From Kiritimatiellia bacterium (GTDB lineage: Bacteria; Verrucomicrobiota; Kiritimatiellia; RFP12; UBA1067): 29,511 nt of DNA. A program made the translations under genes and the position numbers. Below the pieces are notes generated by a model. It worked only from the letters and a program-made list of their open reading frames with translations, did not search any database and had not been told where the DNA came from. Where the stretch lies: NCBI GenBank assembly GCA_024405255.1, contig JAKSOY010000024.1, positions 1 through 29,511 of the forward strand. Reading direction: 5' to 3'. Of this stretch, positions 23,661 through 29,511 are shown piece after piece. How positions within the stretch are numbered: the stretch's first letter is position 1; each line of letters opens with the position of its first letter.

Positions 23661-24493
23661 AAACGAAAATCCAACCTTGTGTTCTCACGATCGCCGGCAG
23701 CGATTCGGGCGGCAATGCGGGCGTGCAGGCCGACCTGCGGACCTTCCACGGCTACGGACTGCATGGCTGCACCGTGTTCGCGGCGTTGACGGCGCAGAAC
23801 CCGCGCGGGGTGAGAAGCATCCATCAGGTGCCGCCGGCTTTTATCGCGGACCAGCTTGATGCGATCTTCGAGATGTATGCCGTCAAGGCGCTGAAGACGG
23901 GCATGCTCGGCACGGTGGAGGTCATCGATGTCGTGTCGCGTAAACTGCGGGAGCAGCCGCGCGTGAAAAAAGTCATCGATCCCGTCATGGTGGCGACAAG
24001 CGGGGCGAAGCTCCTTGCGGACGATGCGGTGGAGGCGCTGAAAGAACAGCTGCTGCCGCAGGCGACGCTCATCACGCCGAACCTGCCGGAGGCGGAGGTG
24101 CTGCTGGGGCGGGCGATTCCCGACGTCGCGGCGATTCGCGTGGCGGCGAAGGAACTCTCGCGGAAATTCGGTTGTGCGGTGCTGCTCAAAGGGGGACACG
24201 CCGTGGAACCCGGGGCGACGGTGCGCGGCGCCGACACGCAGGTTGCCGAGGATATTCTCTTTGATGGACGGGGTTTTCACGCGTTTCAGTGTCCGGTCAT
24301 TCCGCATCCCGTTTCGACGCATGGCACGGGATGTTCGCTTGCTGCGGCGCTCGCATCGGAACTTGCGCGCGGTGCGTCGCTTGTGAAAGCTGTCGAAGGC
24401 GCGAAAAATTTTGTTTACGAAGCGATTCGTTTATCGTATTATATAGGAAAACATTGCGGCGTATTGGGTATGCCGCGAACAAGGGAGATTTAA
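23657..24493 (+). CDS. thiD: hydroxymethylpyrimidine (phosphate) kinase
   Basis: 278 residues, ribokinase-like fold. The N-terminal substrate loop is GSDSGGNAGVQAD (14-26), with Asn20 where Gly is usual. VIDPVMVATSG lies near 113 and TPNLPEAEVLLG near 145. The anion hole is H222-GTGC226. It phosphorylates HMP and HMP phosphate to HMP pyrophosphate for ThiE. It overlaps thiE by ATGA. The 3' end of the gene is unusually AT-rich and contains a possible promoter for thiM. The last 10 residues (VLGMPRTREI) overlap a hairpin and the thiM ribosome site. Confidence 0.93.
   Translation: MKTKIQPCVLTIAGSDSGGNAGVQADLRTFHGYGLHGCTVFAALTAQNPRGVRSIHQVPPAFIADQLDAIFEMYAVKALKTGMLGTVEVIDVVSRKLREQPRVKKVIDPVMVATSGAKLLADDAVEALKEQLLPQATLITPNLPEAEVLLGRAIPDVAAIRVAAKELSRKFGCAVLLKGGHAVEPGATVRGADTQVAEDILFDGRGFHAFQCPVIPHPVSTHGTGCSLAAALASELARGASLVKAVEGAKNFVYEAIRLSYYIGKHCGVLGMPRTREI
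24414..24442 (+). promoter_or_regulatory. possible internal promoter for thiM inside thiD
   Basis: TTTACG (24414-24419), a 17-bp spacer and TATTAT (24437-24442), in an AT-rich island within otherwise GC-rich coding sequence. The transcript would start near 24449, just before the hairpin at 24456. The fit to consensus is moderate and coding constraint could explain part of the sequence. Confidence 0.35.
24456..24476 (+). other. hairpin just upstream of the thiM ribosome site
   Basis: GCGGCGTA (24456-24463) pairs with TATGCCGC (24469-24476) over 8 positions with one G-U wobble and a 5-nt loop. It lies 4 nt before the strong AAGGGAGA Shine-Dalgarno (24481-24488). It does not resemble a TPP riboswitch. 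It may protect or tune thiM mRNA. Confidence 0.4.
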
Positions 24494-24495
24494 AA

Positions 24496-25404
24496 ATGGC
24501 TATTGAAGCGGATGCCGAACCGACAGAACTCGAAGAGGGTGAGATCATCCTTCGCAAGAAGAAGCAGCCCGAGCTGAAGACGGGCGTGACGGCGCAGTCT
24601 GTGCTGAAGACGGCTGCGGCGGCATTGGAGACGTTGCGTGAGAAGAAGCCGTTGGTGGCGTGCATGACGAATATCGTCTCGGCGAATTTCCAGGCCAACG
24701 CGCTACTCGCGCTGGGGGCCTCGCCGGCGATGGTCGAAGACATCGGTGAAGCGTCGCAGATTACGTCTGTGGCGGATGCGCTGCTGATCAATGTCGGCAC
24801 GGTGACAAAGCCGCAGACGGATGCCATGCGCGCGGCGGTGTCGCACGCGAATATGAGCGGGCGTCCGTGGACGCTCGATCCTGTGGGCGTGGGCGCGTTG
24901 CCGCTGCGCACCTTCACGGCGAAGGAGTTGATGCGCCGCTTCCCGGCGTTCATCCGCGGCAATGCGAGCGAGATCGATTTCCTCGTGAGCGGAACGACGT
25001 ATGGACGCGGCATGGACGCCAGCGTTTCAAGCGATCAGGTGGCGCAGTCGGCCTTGCGTTTGGCCGGTGTGACGCGTGCGGCGGTGCTTGTGACGGGCGA
25101 GACGGACTATGTGGCGCTGGAAGGCGCGCCGCTGGTGGCGATTGCGAATGGTTCGCCGCTGATGACGCGCGTGACGGGCGTGGGCTGCGTGCAGGGCGCG
25201 ATCGGTTCGGCCTTCCTGGGCGCGTTGGGTGCGAAGGCGCGCTGGGAGAGCGCATTGGCGTCGGCACTTGTCGTGGCGATCGCCGGCGAGATCGCCGTTG
25301 AAAAGGGGAAGACGCTCGGTGCGTTCCCGGCGGCGTTCATCGACGCGCTCGATTCGCTCAAGCCGTCCGACATCACCAAGCGTGGCAAAGTCAAGCTGAT
25401 GTGA
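24496..25404 (+). CDS. thiM: hydroxyethylthiazole kinase
   Basis: 302 residues. The ThiM core starts near residue 50: PLVACMTNIVSANFQANALL, then LALGASPAMVEDIGEAS, LINVGTVTKPQTDAM, WTLDPVGVGALPLR and RGNASEIDF. The catalytic TGVGC ends at Cys231. It phosphorylates salvaged thiazole alcohol, feeding ThiE. An acidic and basic N-terminal extension of about 35 residues (including ELEEGEIILRKKK) precedes the core and is unusual. ATG 24496 has AAGGGAGA 7 nt upstream, so the extension is likely translated. thiE-thiD-thiM together allow salvage-type thiamin synthesis; no thiC or thiG is in the window. Confidence 0.92.
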   Translation: MAIEADAEPTELEEGEIILRKKKQPELKTGVTAQSVLKTAAAALETLREKKPLVACMTNIVSANFQANALLALGASPAMVEDIGEASQITSVADALLINVGTVTKPQTDAMRAAVSHANMSGRPWTLDPVGVGALPLRTFTAKELMRRFPAFIRGNASEIDFLVSGTTYGRGMDASVSSDQVAQSALRLAGVTRAAVLVTGETDYVALEGAPLVAIANGSPLMTRVTGVGCVQGAIGSAFLGALGAKARWESALASALVVAIAGEIAVEKGKTLGAFPAAFIDALDSLKPSDITKRGKVKLM

Positions 25405-25438
25405 GTTGGTTCGACCTAAACGCGCAACGGGAGAGATT

Positions 25439-26047
25439 ATGGAAAACAAAGTTCGCCCGATATTCTTGATTTTGAGTGCGCCGTCCGGCTGCGGGAAGTC
25501 GACGCTGATCGACATGCTGCTTCAGGAATACCCTGACATGGAGTATTCGATTTCGTGTACGACACGGGCGCCGCGCGGCGAGGAAGAGGATGGCCTCGAC
25601 TATCATTTCCTGACGGTCGAGCGTTTCCGCGAACTCATCGCCGAGGATGCGTTCCTCGAATACGCCGAAGTGCACGGCAACTACTATGGTACGCTCAAGC
25701 AGCCCGTCATCGACGTGCTGAAGGTCGGCCATACGATGATTCTCGACATCGACGTCGTGGGGGCCGCGAAGGTTCGCCACTATGTGCAGCACCATCTGCC
25801 GGCCGGCGATCCGCTGCACGACGGCTTTGTGGACATCTTCATCAATCCGCCGTCCTTGGAAGAACTGCGCGCGCGTTTGGAAGGCCGCGGAACCGATTCG
25901 CCGGAAGTCATCGAGCGTCGCCTCGCGAACGCCGAAGGCGAGATGGCACGTGCCGGCGAATACATGTACCAGGTTACGAACGACGATCTCGGCATCTGCT
26001 ACAAGACGCTCTGCGATCTCATCGATGTGAAGACGGGCCGCATGTAA
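25439..26047 (+). CDS. gmk: guanylate kinase
   Basis: 202 residues. The P-loop APSGCGKST (14-22, Lys20) is followed by the GMP-binding segment YSISCTTRAPRGEEEDGLDY (about 37-56) and AEVHGNYYGT near 79. It converts GMP to GDP with ATP in the cytoplasm. ATG 25439 is preferred because GGGAGAG ends 4-5 nt upstream; an upstream GTG (25406) has no support. A short additional segment (HHLPAGDPLHDG, near 120) slightly lengthens the loop before the lid region. It is followed by ygiQ after 13 nt. Confidence 0.95.
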   Translation: MENKVRPIFLILSAPSGCGKSTLIDMLLQEYPDMEYSISCTTRAPRGEEEDGLDYHFLTVERFRELIAEDAFLEYAEVHGNYYGTLKQPVIDVLKVGHTMILDIDVVGAAKVRHYVQHHLPAGDPLHDGFVDIFINPPSLEELRARLEGRGTDSPEVIERRLANAEGEMARAGEYMYQVTNDDLGICYKTLCDLIDVKTGRM

Positions 26048-26060
26048 GATCGGTTCTGCC

Positions 26061-27881
26061 ATGTTTCTGCCGACGACACAGGCGGAGATGCGAAAGCTGG
26101 GCTGGACCCAGGCGGACGTGATTCTCGTGACGGGCGACGCCTACGTGGATACGCCCTACAGTGGCACGGCCGTGATCGGGCAGGTGTTGCTGAAGCACGG
26201 ATTCCGCGTAGCGGTGCTGTCGCAGCCCGATGTGAAGGATCCGGCGGCATTCAAGTCTTTGGGCGAACCGCGTCTCTACTGGGGCGTTTCCGCCGGATGC
26301 GTCGACTCGATGGTGGCGAACTATACGGCGGCCGGCAAGCGGCGCCATCAGGACGATTTTACGCCCGGCGGCGAGAATACGAGACGTCCCGACCGTGCGA
26401 CCATCGCCTACGCCAATGCCATCCGTGCGGCGTTCCATCCCGCGAAGCCGATCGTCCTCGGCGGCATCGAAGCGTCGCTGCGGCGCGTGGCGCACTATGA
26501 TTTCTGGAGCGACAAGGTGCGGCGGCCGGTCCTTGTGGATGCGAAGGCCGATGCGCTGCTCTACGGGATGGGCGAACGGTCGATCGTCGAACTGACGGAG
26601 GCTTTCCGCGACGGGACCGACTGGCGCCGGATCCGCGGACTCTGCTATCTGGCGAACGCGGCGCAGCTGGAGACGTTGCGTGCGGCGCAGCCCGACCTTG
26701 TCGAGCTACCGTCCTTTGCCGAGGTTTCGGCGCCGACGGACGAGGGGAAGGACGCCTTCCTCAAGGCGCATCGCCTCTTTGCGGCGAATCAGGACGCCGT
26801 GACGGCGAAGACGCTTGTGCAGTCCGTCGATTTGCGCACGCTCGTGCACAATCCGCCGAGTCCGCCGCTCGAACGGGACGAACTCGACGCCGTACACGAC
26901 ATCCCGTTCATGCTGGATGCGCCGCCGTCCATCCGCGCGCAGGGGGCGATTCGCGCGCTCGATACGATTCGCTTTGCGGTGACGACGCATCGCGGGTGCT
27001 ATGGCAATTGCCGGTTCTGCGCGATCACGGTGCATCAGGGGCGGCGCGTGGTGAGCCGTAGCGAGGCGTCGATTGTGCGCGAAGTCGAACGGATGACGCA
27101 CCATCCGAAATTCCGCGGCACGGTGGCGGATGTGGGCGGACCGACGGCGAACATGTATGGATTTGACTGTCCGCGCAAGGCGACGGCGGGTGCGTGCGTA
27201 GACCGCGACTGCCTGTTCCCGTCGTGCTGTCCGGCGCTCAAGCCCGACCATGGCGCGCAGCTGGGACTCTTGCGCAAGCTGCGTGCGCTGCCGGGCGTCA
27301 AGCACGTGTTCGTCGCCTCGGGGATTCGTCCCGATCTCGTCGCGGCCGATCCGCGCAACGGGTGCGAATACGTGGCGACGCTCGCGAAGTACCACGTGTC
27401 GGGCCAGCTCAAGCTGGCGCCGGAACATGTGGTTGACCACGTGCTCGCGGCGATGGGCAAGCCCGGGGTCAAGTCGCTGCTCGCGTTCAAGGACCGTTTC
27501 GACGACGTCTCGCGCCGCATCGGCAAACCGCAGTTTTTGACCTACTACTTCATTGCCGCGCATCCGGGCTGCACGGAGAGCGACATGCGCGAACTCAAGG
27601 CGTTTGCACTGAAACATTTGAAGCTCAATCCCGAGCAGGTGCAGATCTTCACGCCCACGCCGCTCACCGCCGCCACGGCGATGTACTACACGGGACGTGA
27701 TCCGACGACGGGCCACAAGATCTTCGTCGAACGCGGCCTGGGCGGCAAGCAGCGTCAGAAGGACGTGCTCACGATGAAAGCGGGAGGGGGAATGATCCCC
27801 GGCGCCCCGTTGGGCGGCAATCGGCCGCAGGCGGCTTTTAGCAGGAAACGAAGTGGTTTTCAGAAAGGACACAGACGATGA
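26061..27881 (+). CDS. ygiQ: YgiQ-family radical SAM protein
   Basis: 606 residues. The N-terminal domain carries the YgiQ hallmark DVILVTGDAYVDTPYSG (about 20-36) and VLGGIEASLRRVAHYDFWSD (about 133-152). The radical SAM cluster motif is C313-x3-C317-x2-C320 in THRGCYGNCRFCAI. VADVGGPTANMYGFDC follows, with further Cys (DRDCLFPSCCPALKP) that may bind a second metal site. PTPLTAATAMYYTGRDP lies near 535. The reaction of YgiQ proteins is not established. No Shine-Dalgarno is evident before ATG 26061, but the start matches the family's conserved region. It overlaps the next gene by ATGA. Confidence 0.93.
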   Translation: MFLPTTQAEMRKLGWTQADVILVTGDAYVDTPYSGTAVIGQVLLKHGFRVAVLSQPDVKDPAAFKSLGEPRLYWGVSAGCVDSMVANYTAAGKRRHQDDFTPGGENTRRPDRATIAYANAIRAAFHPAKPIVLGGIEASLRRVAHYDFWSDKVRRPVLVDAKADALLYGMGERSIVELTEAFRDGTDWRRIRGLCYLANAAQLETLRAAQPDLVELPSFAEVSAPTDEGKDAFLKAHRLFAANQDAVTAKTLVQSVDLRTLVHNPPSPPLERDELDAVHDIPFMLDAPPSIRAQGAIRALDTIRFAVTTHRGCYGNCRFCAITVHQGRRVVSRSEASIVREVERMTHHPKFRGTVADVGGPTANMYGFDCPRKATAGACVDRDCLFPSCCPALKPDHGAQLGLLRKLRALPGVKHVFVASGIRPDLVAADPRNGCEYVATLAKYHVSGQLKLAPEHVVDHVLAAMGKPGVKSLLAFKDRFDDVSRRIGKPQFLTYYFIAAHPGCTESDMRELKAFALKHLKLNPEQVQIFTPTPLTAATAMYYTGRDPTTGHKIFVERGLGGKQRQKDVLTMKAGGGMIPGAPLGGNRPQAAFSRKRSGFQKGHRR

Positions 27882-29404
27882 AGAAGCTCGTGACGGTGTG
27901 GGTCATCCTTGGTTTGCTTGTCGCTTCGGCAGCGGTACCGACGCCGTCGGTGCCAGCGAAAGAGCGGCTGGTCGGCATCTTCTACTTCCTGTGGCTGGGG
28001 GCGCATGGCGGCAAGGCGCCGCGTGATATTTCGAAGATTCTCAAGGCCGATTCGAAGGCGGGGTATAAGCCGAACGATCCGATGTGGGGTCCGGTGGGGT
28101 TCTACCATCACTGGGGCGAGCCGCTCTACGGCTACTACTGGTCGAACGACGAGTGGGTGGTGCGCCGCCACATGAAGCTCCTCATGCAGGCAAACATCGA
28201 CTTCCTGTTCTTCGATACGACGAACGCCGTGACGTATGAAAACAATGCGAAGCTCGTGATGCGCGTGTTGCAGGAGTATCACGACGCGGGCTGGAAGACG
28301 CCGCAGGTGATGTTCTACACGAATACGCGCTCCGGTTGGACGGTCCAGCAGATCTACAACAAGATCTACAAGCCGAAGTTCGCGCCCGATGCGTGGTTCA
28401 AGCTCGACGGCAAGCCGGTGATCGTGGCGAAGGAAGAGGAGTGCTCGCCGGAGACGCGCGCGTTCTTCACGATCGTGAAGTCGCAGTGGCCGAACGAAGT
28501 CCAGAAGAAGGGCGGCTGGCCGTGGATGGATTTCGCGCGGCCGCAGCGGCTCTTCCCGGGCGAGAAGGTGAACCGGTCGGTGATGAACGTGTCGGTGGCG
28601 CAGCATCCGCAGATCCATTTTGGCGACTCGGCGATGTACGGCGAAACGGCGAATCGCGGACGTGCCTTCCACAACGGCGCGAACGACCCGGCGCCGGGCG
28701 CGTGGAAGAAGGGGTACAACGCGGCCGAGCAGTGGGCGCACGCGATCAAGATGGATCCTGATATCGTACTTGTGACGGGATGGAACGAATGGATCGCGGG
28801 GCGGTGGCCGGGCACGCGGGAGCGTCCGATCAATTTCGTCGATTGCGCCAATTGGGAATTTTCGCGCGACATCGAGATGATGCGCGGCGGGTATGGCGAC
28901 GCCTACTTCCTGCAGCTCGTCGAATCGGTGAAGCGCTACAAGCGTCTGCCCGAGGCGACGCCTGTGACGCCGCGGGGAACGGTGCGGCGTTTCCGCTGTT
29001 TTGCGGATGCGGGCTTCCCGCGCAACGCACCCGGCTCGGGAACGAACTATGTGAACCGCACCCAGCGGAACGTACCCTTGTGGATCGAGGTGAGCCACAC
29101 GACCGAAACGGTACGCTTCGTGGTCGAGACCGCGAAGCCGATCGTGGGTCCGAAGACGGGCGACTGGATGAGCATCCTCGTGGATGGCGTGCGCGTGAAC
29201 GAGCGGGGACGCGAGACGGTCGCCGGGAGGCGTTTTACGCTCGTCGTGCCGCGCGCGAAACTTGGCTGCGCGAAAGGTCCGTTCACGCTCAACGTCAAGT
29301 TCGTCGATTCCACCATCCCCTGCCGTGATCCCCTTGACTGGTACGACCACGGCGTCGTCGCTCCCCTCGGCCGGCTGCCTTTCGTTTACAAGGGTAAAAA
29401 TTGA
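27878..29404 (+). CDS. secreted GH71/GH99-like protein
   Basis: 508 residues with a signal peptide (LVTVWVILGLLVASAA, residues 4-19). A TIM-barrel GH71/99-like domain covers about 30-350: GIFYFLWLGAHGGKAPRDIS, GYYWSNDEWVVRRHMKLL, IDFLFFDTTNAVTYENNAKL and VTGWNEWIAGRW with Glu304. The family includes alpha-glucanases and endo-mannosidases, and Glu304 in the NEW motif is a candidate catalytic or binding residue. A C-terminal beta-rich domain (about 370-500) may bind carbohydrate. The substrate is unknown. It starts in the ygiQ stop (ATGA), with AAAGGA 9 nt upstream. No clear terminator follows. Confidence 0.82.
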   Translation: MKKLVTVWVILGLLVASAAVPTPSVPAKERLVGIFYFLWLGAHGGKAPRDISKILKADSKAGYKPNDPMWGPVGFYHHWGEPLYGYYWSNDEWVVRRHMKLLMQANIDFLFFDTTNAVTYENNAKLVMRVLQEYHDAGWKTPQVMFYTNTRSGWTVQQIYNKIYKPKFAPDAWFKLDGKPVIVAKEEECSPETRAFFTIVKSQWPNEVQKKGGWPWMDFARPQRLFPGEKVNRSVMNVSVAQHPQIHFGDSAMYGETANRGRAFHNGANDPAPGAWKKGYNAAEQWAHAIKMDPDIVLVTGWNEWIAGRWPGTRERPINFVDCANWEFSRDIEMMRGGYGDAYFLQLVESVKRYKRLPEATPVTPRGTVRRFRCFADAGFPRNAPGSGTNYVNRTQRNVPLWIEVSHTTETVRFVVETAKPIVGPKTGDWMSILVDGVRVNERGRETVAGRRFTLVVPRAKLGCAKGPFTLNVKFVDSTIPCRDPLDWYDHGVVAPLGRLPFVYKGKN

Positions 29405-29464
29405 TTGACTCTTGAATGTCATCAAACGGGTGCCAATTTCGCTATGGCGGTTGACGCGGAAATT

Positions 29465-29473
29465 TGATATACT
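29465..29473 (+). promoter_or_regulatory. extended -10 promoter at the window end, probably leaderless
   Basis: TGATATACT: TATACT (29468-29473) with the TGn extension. A TTGACG at 29451-29456 is too close (11 bp) to act as its -35. The start would lie near 29480, only about 3 nt before ATG 29483, and no Shine-Dalgarno is present. Confidence 0.55.
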
Positions 29474-29482
29474 CTTTTCACC

Positions 29483-29511
29483 ATGGCAGAAACATCTAGA
29501 TTGGCATTGAA
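29483..29511 (+). CDS. start of a gene cut by the window end (partial)
   Basis: ATG 29483 opens MAETSRLAL and continues to the window edge. It is placed exactly as the other leaderless starts, about 10 nt after an extended -10 box. Nine codons are not enough to identify the product. Confidence 0.6.

Noticed and set aside
29451..29473. TTGACG as -35 for the last promoter
   Set aside because: Only 11 bp separate it from TATACT, too short for sigma-70; the extended -10 explains the site better.

Overview
The window is a GC-rich bacterial chromosome segment with about 20 protein genes, all on the + strand, plus fragments at both ends. No tRNA, rRNA, CRISPR array or insertion sequence was seen. 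The gene set points to the PVC superphylum, most likely a Kiritimatiellota/Verrucomicrobiota-type anaerobe: a giant exported LamG-like/autotransporter-repeat/PA14 protein, a hydrazine-synthase-alpha-related (HzsA-like) c-type cytochrome, a GH71/99-like secreted protein, a eukaryote-like UDP-GlcNAc pyrophosphorylase and a secretin/pseudopilin pair. This placement is an inference from gene content, not a phylogeny.

Layout. (1) 1-7382: an upstream gene tail, then a giant surface protein of about 2388 residues. Its promoter region carries a run of 12 G between a perfect -35 box and candidate -10 boxes. (2) 7428-9067: an unknown 232-residue protein and a ParA ATPase with a Pro/Glu/Ala tail. (3) 9106-11771: a DtxR/MntR-type repressor overlapping a sugar-acid MFS transporter, then an orphan DhaL-type kinase subunit. 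The gaps around these genes hold heptamer repeats. (4) 11920-15064: the alpha ribosomal operon rpmJ-rpsM-rpsK-rpsD-rpoA-rplQ, with its own promoter and a clear intrinsic terminator. (5) 15180-18413: a secretin with extra N-terminal domains and a type IV pilin-like pseudopilin. (6) 18480-20747: a secreted endonuclease/exonuclease/phosphatase-family enzyme and a UAP1-like pyrophosphorylase. (7) 20767-25404: the HzsA-like dihaem protein, translationally coupled to thiE-thiD-thiM. (8) 25439-29404: gmk, ygiQ and a secreted GH71/99-like protein. A final promoter and the first codons of another gene end the window.

How the parts relate. Housekeeping functions (translation, RNA polymerase, GMP kinase, thiamin phosphate synthesis and salvage, nucleotide-sugar formation) are interleaved with envelope and exported proteins. 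The secretin and pseudopilin could serve a type II-like export route for the many signal-peptide proteins, but no ATPase or inner-membrane platform gene is here. Several genes have an extended -10 box 8-10 nt before the ATG and no Shine-Dalgarno sequence, suggesting leaderless mRNAs beside ordinary SD-led genes.

The strongest candidate for something new is the poly-G tract in the giant protein's promoter, which looks like a slippage-driven phase-variation switch similar in layout to Neisseria porA. The HzsA-like/thiamin coupling, the acidic Ala/Pro/Glu extensions on ribosomal proteins, and the heptamer repeats that begin at stop codons also deserve attention.
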